Source: Bacteroidetes bacterium UBA2364
GTDB taxonomy: Bacteria > Bacteroidota > Rhodothermia > Rhodothermales > UBA2364
Reading direction: 5' to 3'
Assembly (NCBI GenBank): GCA_002344075.1
Contig: DDTM01000114.1
Span: forward strand, 1 to 42,496
DNA: 42,496 nt
The position numbers were made by a program, and so were the translations under genes. Position 1 is the first letter of the stretch; every line of letters begins with the position of its first letter. Shown here one piece after another: positions 32,816 through 41,832 of the stretch. The notes beneath the pieces were generated by a model. That model saw only the letters and a list, made by a program, of their open reading frames with translations, searched no databases and was not told the DNA's origin.

Positions 32816-34504
32816 ATGCGTATTTTTATACAAGGTGTTTTGTTATGCCTGACTTTTGCATTTTCCCTTCGAGCACAAAGCGATGGTTTACACCAAATCC
32901 AAGATGAACTAACGCAATTCTTGCTTCGGCAACAAACCAGGGGGTTTTTGCCAGAGGCGTTCTTGAATCATCAACCGATATCTGTATATGATGCCCGAAA
33001 GGCACTCGTAGAAATAGAGAAACACAAACAGAAACTTTCTCAAACCGACCAATCATTGTTGGACTTTTATTTACATAAAAAACAAGATCCTACCGCAAAT
33101 TGGGCACAAAAAAAAATTTCGTTTCTATATAAAAACAAACACGACTTTGTTTCTACCATTGGCGACGGGTACGACGTTCAATTAAATCCTATTGCCTATA
33201 TAGGCGCCGGACCGGGCCTTTTTGAGGAAGCAGGGAAGGACAACAGCCAGAAAACCGTCTGGCGGCGCACTCTGGGCATCCGAGCATCCGGACACATTGG
33301 GAAAGGGGTCTTTTTTGAGACCCGTATTTCTGGAAACGTGGAACAAGCCCCTTACCCCGACACCGATGGCCACCCGCCACGTCATGCACGTTCTTTGCAC
33401 TACCAAGCCTTTGGAGGACGCACAGACAACTACGACTACTTTGATGCAACGGGGATTGTGGGATACCACTCTAAGCATTTTGAAGTACGGTTTGGACGTG
33501 ACAACAACCGATGGGCAGATGGCATGAATAGTGTCTTACTTTCCAACTATCCCGCCAAGTATGACCAGTTGCAACTTCGTACTACGCTGGGAAAACGGGC
33601 ACAATATGTGAACCTCTTTGCAGCCTTCGACGATTACTACCGTCCCAAATTAGCGAATGGGATGATCCCCCGCCGTTTTGCAGCTTTTCATGAGCTGACG
33701 CTCCGGATTGCTGAACGATTGGATGTTTCGGTATTCGAAAGTATTGTTTTTTCACGCCCCAGCGAGACGGGCAAGGAATTGTACAATTTTGAACTGACTT
33801 ATTTAAATCCCATCATTTTTTATCGCTCCGTAGAGCGCGACCGGGGCAGCCCAGACAATGCCTTGGTTGGCGCACAAGCATCGTGGCAAACCCGAAAAAA
33901 CATTCGGCTATATGGCCAGATAATTTTGGACGAATTTACCTTCGAGGAAATAAAGGCGCAAAATGGTTATTGGGCCAATAAGTATGCGGGTTTACTGGGT
34001 TTCCACTGGGCTGGGCGGCAAAAAACCGATGTCCGGATAGAAGCCGGATCGGCAAGACCATTTTTATATTCCCACTTCAATCCCAGTACCGCCTATATAC
34101 ACGGAAATGATGTACTGGGCTTGCAATCCGGCCCAAACTCCAGAACATTTATGGCATCACTGCATCACTTAATCAATGACCGTTGGTATGGGAATCTGAC
34201 ACTTACCTATACGCAACAGGGACGTAATTCCGCCAACAAAAATGATGGTGCAGACCCCAACATCACTTATGACAGCACTCCTACACTTCCGCGAAGCACG
34301 TATGGCAATAACATGCTTCAGGGTATCCGGGTAAACACCCTATTGATGGAATCCCGTATTTCTTGGCGGGTGTTTAATACGGTGTTTTTGGATGCAGGCG
34401 TTATTTTCCAGAAAGAAGAAGATGCCGTGTTGGGAAACAAGCAATTTCTACTCCCTTTCTTGCAGTACAGAATCGGATTGCCCTACACGTTTAGTAGGTA
34501 TTAA
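32816..34504 (+). CDS. Capsule assembly Wzi-like outer-membrane protein
   Basis: A 562-residue protein with a signal peptide (1-20, LRA|Q). An N-terminal helical part (about 22-100) contains an ISVYDARKALVEIEKHKQKL stretch, and the remainder is a beta-barrel rich in alternating aromatic strands (for example LNPIAYIGAGPG, HFEVRFGRDNNRW, NPIIFYRSVERDRGSPDNAL), ending in an aromatic-rich strand. Wzi is an outer-membrane lectin that holds capsule polymer at the cell surface. The placement beside a polysaccharide operon on the opposite strand supports this. Its last 57 bases overlap the end of the last glycosyltransferase gene. It could instead be a general porin-like barrel. Confidence 0.78.
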   Translation: MRIFIQGVLLCLTFAFSLRAQSDGLHQIQDELTQFLLRQQTRGFLPEAFLNHQPISVYDARKALVEIEKHKQKLSQTDQSLLDFYLHKKQDPTANWAQKKISFLYKNKHDFVSTIGDGYDVQLNPIAYIGAGPGLFEEAGKDNSQKTVWRRTLGIRASGHIGKGVFFETRISGNVEQAPYPDTDGHPPRHARSLHYQAFGGRTDNYDYFDATGIVGYHSKHFEVRFGRDNNRWADGMNSVLLSNYPAKYDQLQLRTTLGKRAQYVNLFAAFDDYYRPKLANGMIPRRFAAFHELTLRIAERLDVSVFESIVFSRPSETGKELYNFELTYLNPIIFYRSVERDRGSPDNALVGAQASWQTRKNIRLYGQIILDEFTFEEIKAQNGYWANKYAGLLGFHWAGRQKTDVRIEAGSARPFLYSHFNPSTAYIHGNDVLGLQSGPNSRTFMASLHHLINDRWYGNLTLTYTQQGRNSANKNDGADPNITYDSTPTLPRSTYGNNMLQGIRVNTLLMESRISWRVFNTVFLDAGVIFQKEEDAVLGNKQFLLPFLQYRIGLPYTFSRY

Positions 34505-35710
34505 ACCCCGCTGGCCTACTAGGGACTCATCAAACAGTTGTTGAAACACGGCTTCAAAATGGATCATTACGTAGGCCAGCCCTTTGTTTTCAATGGCATT
34601 ACGCGCATTCAAGCCGGCTATTTCTCGTTTACGTGGATTCCGGCTCCACCACTCAATTCGCTTGACCAATTGTTCGGCTTGGATATCTTCTAAAACGTCT
34701 CCTGCGTCATTTTCCTGAATAAGTCGTGCGACTTCACTTTCCGGAGAGCCGATAAAGAGGGTTGGACGGCCAACGGCCATAATGCCATAGACCTTACTCG
34801 GAACCACCAGCCCCCTCAATGTCGGAAACATAGTGGCCAAGTGCAAATCAGCCGCACTTAGGCTTTGGGCCAAAACGTCTTTTGGCTGATAGGGTAGTAA
34901 AAGCACATTATCTAAATTATGGGCTTGGATAACATGTTCAATCTGCGATTTTCTTGGACCATCACCTATGAGTAAAAACCGAATGTGCGGGTTTTGTTTT
35001 TTGAGGATCCGGGCACTCTCCAAAATTTCATCAAAGGGGTGTGCCAACCCAAAATTACCCGAATACATGACCACAAACTTATTTTCTAAGTGATGCAGAC
35101 TTCGGAAAGAATTTTCCTTGTGTTCTATTGGAAGCACCTTATGAACATCCGTCCAATTTTGAATAACCCGTATTTGCTCACGGGGAATTCCACGTGCTTG
35201 TACACGATCTTGCATGCACCTACCCACACAAATTATCGCATCTTGTTGTCTAAGAGCCCATGTAGAAAGGCGGCGGAACAAGCCCGCAATCAAACCACCT
35301 TTTTTGAGCACGTTTAATTCTTCTGCCACTTCCGGATACAAATCTTGGCTCCAGTGAACCAGTCTTGCACCCCGGAATTTCTTAAGCAATACCGCAAACA
35401 CATAGTGCAAAGGCGGATCTGTAGAAGTTACAACGATTGCATTTTTAGACAATTTCCATGCTTTACGATAAAGATGTGGGTATAATCGGAGATAAGACCA
35501 AGCACGAGAAACAAAACTGCTCCTCGAAAAAACCGGCTCCCCGCCCACTTTATGCAGAATTACACCATTTCGGACACCAGTAAATTGGCCATTGGTGGCC
35601 AATACTTCCACCTGAAAGCCTTTATCGGCGAGCGCTTCCGCCAATTCGGCGAGCAACTGCCCTACCGCCTCACTATCTGGAGTATATGTTCTATTGATAA
35701 ATAAAATCAT
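34448..35710 (-). CDS. Glycosyltransferase family 4 (WbuB-like)
   Basis: A 420-residue GT-B enzyme for surface-polysaccharide assembly. The N-terminal domain begins MILFINRTYTPDSEAVGQLL; the C-terminal nucleotide-sugar domain has VVMYSGNFGLAHPFDEILE, RFLLIGDGPRKSQIE and LVVPSKVYGIMAVGRPTL, the WbuB-like variant of the EX7E region. Acceptor and sugar cannot be told. It is the last gene of the leftward operon, 58 bases past the carbamoyltransferase stop. The final 19 codons overlap the convergent Wzi-like gene and look poorly conserved. A 19-bp tandem duplication straddles its start codon. Confidence 0.9.
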   Translation of the reverse strand: MILFINRTYTPDSEAVGQLLAELAEALADKGFQVEVLATNGQFTGVRNGVILHKVGGEPVFSRSSFVSRAWSYLRLYPHLYRKAWKLSKNAIVVTSTDPPLHYVFAVLLKKFRGARLVHWSQDLYPEVAEELNVLKKGGLIAGLFRRLSTWALRQQDAIICVGRCMQDRVQARGIPREQIRVIQNWTDVHKVLPIEHKENSFRSLHHLENKFVVMYSGNFGLAHPFDEILESARILKKQNPHIRFLLIGDGPRKSQIEHVIQAHNLDNVLLLPYQPKDVLAQSLSAADLHLATMFPTLRGLVVPSKVYGIMAVGRPTLFIGSPESEVARLIQENDAGDVLEDIQAEQLVKRIEWWSRNPRKREIAGLNARNAIENKGLAYVMIHFEAVFQQLFDESLVGQRGLIPTKRVGQSDSVLQERE

Positions 35711-35738
35711 TCGTTTGTGATAAAATCATTCGTTTGTA
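35701..35738 (-). repeat. 19-bp tandem duplication across the start of the WbuB-like gene
   Basis: ATAAAATCATTCGTTTGT is repeated at 35701-35719 and 35720-35738, differing only in the last base of the 19-bp unit. Each unit carries an ATG on the minus strand. The inner one (35708-35710) starts the enzyme. The outer one (35727-35729) is out of frame and runs 12 codons (MILSQTNDFIYQ) to a TAG inside the gene. Confidence 0.85.
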
Positions 35739-35768
35739 TCGCTAAACCTTTTCGCGACGTAAAACTTT

Positions 35769-37496
35769 TCAGCTGCGGGCAATAACGAGGTTACCCAAAA
35801 CCAACAAGTCCATGTGTGTCCGAAGGTAGCAATCCAACGCATGTTCAGGAGCATTGACAATCGGCTCATTTTCATTAAAGGACGTATTTAATAAAATTGG
35901 CACGCCGGTTTTCTCGCCAAATCGCCGGATAAGGGCATAATAGCGCGGATTGTCTTTTTCCGCAACCGTTTGCAGGCGGCCCGTACCATCCACATGAACC
36001 ACAGCAGGTATCAGGGCTTGTTTGTCGGTTTTGATTTTAAAGACTTTCTCCATGTAAGGCGCCTCATCGTTCTGTTCAAAAAAATCCGGTACTGCTTCCC
36101 GCAAGATAGAAGGCGCAAAAGGTCGGAAACTTTCTCGCCGTTTGATTTTTGAATTCAGCAAGTCTTTAGCATCTACCCGACGCGGATCCGCCAAAATGGA
36201 ACGATTTCCTAATGCACGTGGGCCAAACTCTGCCCTTCCTTGAAACCATCCTACTACGCCGCCTTCTATCAGACAATCGGTGACACGGTCGTATAGCGCA
36301 TCATCAGTCAATTCCACAAAAGCGATACCTTGTGCTTTTAACAGGTCTGCGATTACATGGTCCGAAAATGCAGCACCTGTATATGCCTGATGCTGGTATG
36401 GGCCACGCACGTTCTGTTTTTCCTGATGCCAAACGTATAAAGCAGCACCGATACTCGTGCCCGCATCATGACCGGCAGGAGGGACAAAAACCTTCTTAAA
36501 CGAAGTATTCTGAACCACTTTCCCATTGGCTACAGAATTCTGTGCAACCCCACCTGTCAGACACAAGTGGGTCATGCCCGTTTTTTGGTACAGATCTTCC
36601 GCCATGTGAAAAATAACCTCTTCTGTAATACGCTGAACAGATGCTGCAAGGTTGCGGTGTGTTTCGGTCAACGGGTCTTCTTTTCTTCGTGCAGGACCGA
36701 ATACTTCTGCCATACGCGAAGTGAACATTGGTTCAATGTGCGGAATACCACCCTCCCAACTCATACTGACGCCTTCTTTGAAATGTCGGAAATAGGCTCC
36801 GTTAAGTTCGAACAATCCATTCGCTTTAAAAATTAAAATCTCCCGTAATGTTTCAACATAAATAGGATTCCCATAGGGTGCTAAACCCATTACCTTGTAC
36901 TCATCGCCATAATAAGGAAATCCCAGAAACTGGGTCATGGCCGTATAGAATGCGCCCACAGAATGAGGATACGAGACACTATCCAAGACCTTAAACTGCG
37001 TACTTTGCCCTATTGCACGCATGGTAGAGGAGAAATCACCGAACCCATCAATCGAAAGAATGGCTGCTTCTTCATACGGAGAAACAAAAAAGGACGAGGC
37101 AATATGACTACGGTGATGTTCCACAAACCGCAATTCTGCTTTTATTTCGGGTTCCTCATGACCCAAAGCAGTTGCTACGTCTTGTTTGATTTGTTTGATC
37201 TTAAATGAGTTACCAGCGCGGTCTTTAATGGCTGACCAAGACACCATTTTTTTGAGTGAATGAAAAATCTTCTGCTCAATTTTTGCCATCGGATCGCGAG
37301 ACAAGGCCATTACATCCACATCTTTTAGGGTTATCCCAGCCTCCTTCAAGCAAAATTGAATGGCCTCAGTGGGTAGTCCTGCCCAGTGTTTAATACGCCG
37401 AATTCGCTCCTCCTCGGTTGCCGCGATAAGCACACCATCTTTTAGGATACAAGCAGAAGCATCACCATGATAGGCATTAATTCCAAGTATATACAT
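35769..37496 (-). CDS. NodU/CmcH-family carbamoyltransferase
   Basis: A 575-residue enzyme that moves a carbamoyl group from carbamoyl phosphate, via a carbamoyl-adenylate, onto a hydroxyl of a sugar or antibiotic. The Kae1-like domain has NAYHGDASACIL (7-18), EERIRRIKHWAGLP (29-42), EHHRSHIASSFF (126-137), SIDGFGD (148-154) and GGVAQNSVANG (315-325). The YrdC-like C-terminal domain includes GRAEFGPRALGNRS (420-433). Within a glycosyltransferase operon it most likely O-carbamoylates the polysaccharide repeat unit. It begins 7 bases after the GT2 stop. The acceptor is not known. Confidence 0.92.
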   Translation of the reverse strand: MYILGINAYHGDASACILKDGVLIAATEEERIRRIKHWAGLPTEAIQFCLKEAGITLKDVDVMALSRDPMAKIEQKIFHSLKKMVSWSAIKDRAGNSFKIKQIKQDVATALGHEEPEIKAELRFVEHHRSHIASSFFVSPYEEAAILSIDGFGDFSSTMRAIGQSTQFKVLDSVSYPHSVGAFYTAMTQFLGFPYYGDEYKVMGLAPYGNPIYVETLREILIFKANGLFELNGAYFRHFKEGVSMSWEGGIPHIEPMFTSRMAEVFGPARRKEDPLTETHRNLAASVQRITEEVIFHMAEDLYQKTGMTHLCLTGGVAQNSVANGKVVQNTSFKKVFVPPAGHDAGTSIGAALYVWHQEKQNVRGPYQHQAYTGAAFSDHVIADLLKAQGIAFVELTDDALYDRVTDCLIEGGVVGWFQGRAEFGPRALGNRSILADPRRVDAKDLLNSKIKRRESFRPFAPSILREAVPDFFEQNDEAPYMEKVFKIKTDKQALIPAVVHVDGTGRLQTVAEKDNPRYYALIRRFGEKTGVPILLNTSFNENEPIVNAPEHALDCYLRTHMDLLVLGNLVIARS

Positions 37497-37503
37497 TTTG
37501 ATT

Positions 37504-38280
37504 TTAGTTCGAGTGTGAGGTAAAATCGCGTTCCATGAGGTATAAACACAGCATCACTTCAAAACACGTTCTTTGCCAAGTATAAAACCAGCCAGCCGCA
37601 CCCTGAAAAATAAGTCCCTTTCCAAAAAGGCAATACAAGGGCATCACCAAAATAGCCGGAATCCTCAGCCATCTTATTTTTTGTGCGATGCTCATGTCTT
37701 TCCATGTCATGCTTGCCAGTTTTTGGGCTTCGAGTCGGGCATATTTCTGCTGAGACGCCAACCAATGGTCCATTCGCTTACGATCATCATGCAGAATTGT
37801 CGTTTTGAGTGTACCCACCTCGCCTTCAACTATCAACCGTTGGGTGTGCCCATCTTGGATATAGCGGGCTGCGGATTTTCGGTACAATACCACCCTTGGC
37901 GGATAAAGGGAGGCACTCAACTCGGTTTCGTAAATGCAATAGGTAAATGATGCTTCGTAACCATTCACCACCGAATCTTCAGGCAAACGCCTTAGCTCAT
38001 CCGGAGCCTTTTTCCTGAGTATATAATCAGCATCCAACGAAAGTACCCATTCGGACTGTACCTGATCGTGTCCGTATTGCCATTGCGCCGCATGGGTATC
38101 AAATGGTCTTTCCAAAAATCGGACATTGGGGTATTGGGTAGCAATGGCTTTGGTGGCATCATTGCTTAGACTATCTATGACCAAAACTTCGGTAGCCCAA
38201 GTAAGTTGGTCTAAAACCCGCCCAATATTGATGGCTTCGTTGTATGTGAGAACTAAAGGGGTTATACCTTCTATTTTCAT
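37504..38280 (-). CDS. Glycosyltransferase family 2 (WaaE/KdtX-like)
   Basis: A 258-residue GT-A enzyme. PLVLTYNEAINIGRVLDQL (8-26) is the usual GT2 start and SLDADYIL supplies the DXD-type metal site. A hydrophobic, membrane-associated C-terminus (ILVMPLYCLFGKGLIF) is common in the WaaE-like group. Donor and acceptor unknown. Its ATG overlaps the stop of the preceding GT4 by 4 bases (ATGA), indicating coupled translation. Confidence 0.9.
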   Translation of the reverse strand: MKIEGITPLVLTYNEAINIGRVLDQLTWATEVLVIDSLSNDATKAIATQYPNVRFLERPFDTHAAQWQYGHDQVQSEWVLSLDADYILRKKAPDELRRLPEDSVVNGYEASFTYCIYETELSASLYPPRVVLYRKSAARYIQDGHTQRLIVEGEVGTLKTTILHDDRKRMDHWLASQQKYARLEAQKLASMTWKDMSIAQKIRWLRIPAILVMPLYCLFGKGLIFQGAAGWFYTWQRTCFEVMLCLYLMERDFTSHSN

Positions 38281-39398
38281 GTATGTAGGTTCCGATATTT
38301 ATCTAAAAAGGTAGATGCAATTCGATTCCAAGTGAATTTTGTCGTCACATATTGATGGGCACGCATTCCCATCAGAGACCGATCTCCTGGCGAAAGTCTA
38401 AGACCCTCCCGAAGTGCTCCCTCTAAGGCCGACAACGTAGGTTCTACCCACCAGCCCATTTTTTCGGTCTTTAAAACAAGCCAAGGCGCCCCTGTGGTAG
38501 TGACCACCGGGAGGCCAGCCGCCATCGCTTCGGCAATCACAATGCCAAAATTTTCACTTTTGGAAGGCAATACGAACAAGTCAGCCTGGACAAGAAGATC
38601 CCACTTTTCGATGTCACTCACTGGGCCAAGGACTCGAACCGCAGCAGAAAGGTCGTTTTCTGCTATTTTTTTCAAGACCTCGGCAGCATACCCGCCTTCA
38701 TCCGGCCCCGCAATCTCGAGTATCCAACCTTCTGGGCGAATGTTTTTCCAAGCATCTAACAAGAGCATGAGACCTTTGATGGGGTGTAATCGAGACAAAA
38801 ATAAGGCTTTACGCGGCGTAATGAACCGTTTCGTCGGCATGGTACTTGGTAACCGAATACCATTAGGGATGACCCAGACAGGTTTATGAATTCCCAAAGC
38901 AGATAAATAACTCCTTTCTACCTCGGAAGTTACGTGAAGTGTACTGGCTCGCTGTGTAACTTGTCTTTGGTAAAACATCCAACTCATGCGTTTTAGGAGG
39001 TTTTTATGTGCCAGTGATGCAGGCATTAGCATCCCGTTTGGGCTATTCACCAACGGGATTTTGTGTTTGCAGGCAATTTTAGAGACGAGCCAATTGCTCC
39101 AAAGCCAGACCCCATGATCGTGTATAATGTCTGGTCGTTGGGTCTGGATGAGATGTTCGAGGTGTACTTCGAATTCATGGGCCATTTGAAAGCGTTTTTC
39201 AGCACACGATTGGGGCCGCCCTATTCGAACGTTAACCTTATGTTCGTCCGGCAGGGATAACACTTCATCAGGATTCGCGATGGTCAAAAGACTAACTTCG
39301 GCCCCTTGTTCAGTAAGCGCCTCGCATAGATAGGGAACGGTCCGAGAAGTTCCGCCATTGTTTATATTTAATCCGGCAATAGTTTGCAGTATATGCAT
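38277..39398 (-). CDS. Glycosyltransferase family 4
   Basis: A 373-residue GT-B retaining enzyme. The N-terminal domain shows GLNINNGGTSRTVPYLCEAL and DIIHDHGVWLWSN. The C-terminal domain shows ALFLSRLHPIKGLMLLLDAW, EIAGPDEGGY and the donor-binding SENFGIVIAEAMAAGLPVV, with both Glu residues of EX7E. The sugar is not known. It overlaps the GT2 gene by 4 bases and lies 13 bases after the next upstream glycosyltransferase, in the middle of the operon. Confidence 0.9.
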   Translation of the reverse strand: MHILQTIAGLNINNGGTSRTVPYLCEALTEQGAEVSLLTIANPDEVLSLPDEHKVNVRIGRPQSCAEKRFQMAHEFEVHLEHLIQTQRPDIIHDHGVWLWSNWLVSKIACKHKIPLVNSPNGMLMPASLAHKNLLKRMSWMFYQRQVTQRASTLHVTSEVERSYLSALGIHKPVWVIPNGIRLPSTMPTKRFITPRKALFLSRLHPIKGLMLLLDAWKNIRPEGWILEIAGPDEGGYAAEVLKKIAENDLSAAVRVLGPVSDIEKWDLLVQADLFVLPSKSENFGIVIAEAMAAGLPVVTTTGAPWLVLKTEKMGWWVEPTLSALEGALREGLRLSPGDRSLMGMRAHQYVTTKFTWNRIASTFLDKYRNLHT

Positions 39399-39411
39399 GT
39401 TTAGTAAAGGT

Positions 39412-40449
39412 TTAATCCAATAACTTTGCCAAGCGACTGGCCCACATTTCCGGAGAGTTTCTCATGCTCAATATCTGAGAACGTTTCCCCATTTCTATCA
39501 CCTCCTCCATTGTTTGAGAAAACATCAGCGTTGAGAGGGCTTTTTGAAGAGACATGTTGTTGCGAGACGCAAATAACACACCATTATATCCATCCACCAG
39601 ATATTCATCACCTGCATGTACCCCATCAGAAAGAAGCAACGCACATCCTGCCATAGCCGCTTCGTGAACCACTACGCCGAAATGTTCGTGCCAACTTGGC
39701 AAACAAAAAACAGCACTTTTCTTCATGTACGAAGCAACCATCTCAGGTGGAGAAAACGAAATAAAATTAATTTTTTCATGTGCCTTTAGCTGCTCTTTCA
39801 TTGGACCATTTCCTATAATAACCAACTTCCATGAGTGCTCCTTGTCGTCAGACAACTGTACAAACGCCTGATGTAACGCCAATATTCCCTTCCAGTCTAA
39901 AAGCCTTCCCACAAATAGAATGACACGTTCCTTGGACACATATTCATGTTCTTGTATCTTATATAGCTTATCATCTCCGGAATATAAACCATAGATAATG
40001 TTATTTCTGGGATATCCAAGTCGTCGCGCATATTCATATTGACTAATCGAAGGAACCCAAATATGCGTAAACAATCTTTTAAGAATGATCGGAGACAAAA
40101 GACACATTAAATATTGCTTTAATTGGCCCATCCATGGGTTATCCATTCCAATAATAACAATTTTACGATCTTTTTTTACAGTTCGAGCGATCTGTCGAAA
40201 GAGGCTACCAGACCAGCTACCCAATACTACAAGTTCAGGATTTAACGCATGATATAATTGTTGAACTTTTTTTATTCCATCAAGATCCACATTATATACC
40301 GAAATATCAGAAGAAACTGTAAACGAATAGGGAGCATCTTTATCTTTTTTCGTTACGACAATCGTTACGCGATATAAACAAGAGATTGTTTCTATTGCAC
40401 GATAATAATACCAAGGAAGGTCTTGTAACACAAATAAAACATTTTTCAT
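39412..40449 (-). CDS. Glycosyltransferase family 4 (AT-rich)
   Basis: A 345-residue GT-B enzyme with a reduced N-terminal domain (MKNVLFVLQDLPWYYYRAIE) and the donor domain RVILFVGRLLDWKGILALHQ, KLVIIGNGPMKEQLK and SWHEHFGVVVHEAAMAGCAL. The EX7E Glu pair is present. GC in a sampled line is about 30%, well below the left part of the operon. It overlaps the polymerase gene by 4 bases (ATGA). Specificity unknown. Confidence 0.87.
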   Translation of the reverse strand: MKNVLFVLQDLPWYYYRAIETISCLYRVTIVVTKKDKDAPYSFTVSSDISVYNVDLDGIKKVQQLYHALNPELVVLGSWSGSLFRQIARTVKKDRKIVIIGMDNPWMGQLKQYLMCLLSPIILKRLFTHIWVPSISQYEYARRLGYPRNNIIYGLYSGDDKLYKIQEHEYVSKERVILFVGRLLDWKGILALHQAFVQLSDDKEHSWKLVIIGNGPMKEQLKAHEKINFISFSPPEMVASYMKKSAVFCLPSWHEHFGVVVHEAAMAGCALLLSDGVHAGDEYLVDGYNGVLFASRNNMSLQKALSTLMFSQTMEEVIEMGKRSQILSMRNSPEMWASRLAKLLD

Positions 40450-41822
40450 GTCACATCCGAATTGATTATTGACTGATATGATACTTTTTTCTTGTAGGAC
40501 TTCTTTTCTTTAGATTTCATTTGTGCCCAAGCAATGAATCCAATAAACACTCCTCCAACACCATTGGGTGCTAGTAAACATGCTTCAGCTAGGTTTACCA
40601 ATAAGATGGCAATAAAGACGGCCATTAATATTGGTTTTCTTTTTTGATAAATAGACCAAAATAAAAATCCAATTAATATAAATAGTGCAATTCCTCCAAT
40701 AATACCTGCTTCTGCAAAAAATGCAATATATAAATTTCCCGGCTCTACAGAATAAGATATTGGCATATTCCACAGCCATTCACTTCGGACCAAGCGCCCT
40801 TCTTCGACCGGAAATGTAAGCCCAAAACCCGAACCAATTAGAGGACTTTCAGAAAAAGCCGTCAAAGATTTCTCAATTAAACCTCCCCGACTCTTGTTAT
40901 AACTTTCAATTATTGATACCGATCCTGTCTTTTGATTTTTCTTGACAAATTCTACTACACCTTTGGTAATAACTTCAGAATAGGAAATAATAAATATAAG
41001 CCCAACTATCAAAGCCACCAAAACTCCCGGCATTTTTAGAATTCTATTAATATTTTCAATTAATGACCTGTTAAAAATTAAATAAGTCAACAAAATCGCA
41101 ATGACAGCACTCAGTAATGCAGTTCGCGCCTCAGAAAGAATGATTAACCCACCGGTTAACGATGCCATTATAACAAAAAAATACTTTCTCTTATCAATAA
41201 AGTGAACCATAAAATATACAAAAATAACTGCCAAAATAATGCCAAACGTTTGTGGATGGCTAAATATACCGGACGATCCTGATTGATAAACATCCCATTG
41301 TTCAACAAATACATATTGATCATAAATAAACCAGCTCCCTATAACAATTGCCAGAAAAGTATGTAATATAAAATCATCTAAATCTTGATCAACGTATATA
41401 ACAGATTCAAAAAAAATGAATACTACGACAAAAAGCAATAATAGTTTTAATACCGACACTAAAGGAAATAATCCCGCAATAGAAAACAACAATATCAAAC
41501 CGATAAATCCACCAAACCTTACCGTATTTTGTTGAAGTTTTAGTTCTCCAAATTTAAATTTATGCAATAACAATCTACCTAAGAATACAAAAGTAATCAA
41601 ATAGCGAAAAAGTACAGGTAGCCCACCAGACAACACATCAGGGTGTAACAACGAAACGATACTAGTGATTAAAAATGTCTTGAACATATTTTCCACACGA
41701 AGCACACCCCAAAATAACAATACTGCACCACATATAATTGTGCCAACAATTCCTACAGCATTAACATAAATCAATGCCAATATAACAATTATTTCTATAA
41801 TATTTCTTTTATATGCCAACAC
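40446..41822 (-). CDS. O-antigen polymerase/ligase-like membrane protein (Wzy/WaaL family)
   Basis: A 458-residue integral membrane protein with about 11-12 hydrophobic helices. Wzy_C/O-antigen-ligase hallmarks are SEARTALLSAVIAI in one helix, the loop segment ESPLIGSGFGLTFPV and the following EPGNLYIAFFAEAGIIGG. This family either polymerises repeat units (Wzy) or ligates them to lipid A or another acceptor (WaaL); the sequence does not decide. The start is a GTG (41820-41822) followed directly by TTG; the next ATG comes after two membrane helices, so GTG is preferred. A Lys/Ser-rich tail ends it. It lies 10 bases after the flippase stop. Confidence 0.82.
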   Translation of the reverse strand: MLAYKRNIIEIIVILALIYVNAVGIVGTIICGAVLLFWGVLRVENMFKTFLITSIVSLLHPDVLSGGLPVLFRYLITFVFLGRLLLHKFKFGELKLQQNTVRFGGFIGLILLFSIAGLFPLVSVLKLLLLFVVVFIFFESVIYVDQDLDDFILHTFLAIVIGSWFIYDQYVFVEQWDVYQSGSSGIFSHPQTFGIILAVIFVYFMVHFIDKRKYFFVIMASLTGGLIILSEARTALLSAVIAILLTYLIFNRSLIENINRILKMPGVLVALIVGLIFIISYSEVITKGVVEFVKKNQKTGSVSIIESYNKSRGGLIEKSLTAFSESPLIGSGFGLTFPVEEGRLVRSEWLWNMPISYSVEPGNLYIAFFAEAGIIGGIALFILIGFLFWSIYQKRKPILMAVFIAILLVNLAEACLLAPNGVGGVFIGFIAWAQMKSKEKKSYKKKVSYQSIINSDVT

Positions 41823-41832
41823 TATTTATAAA

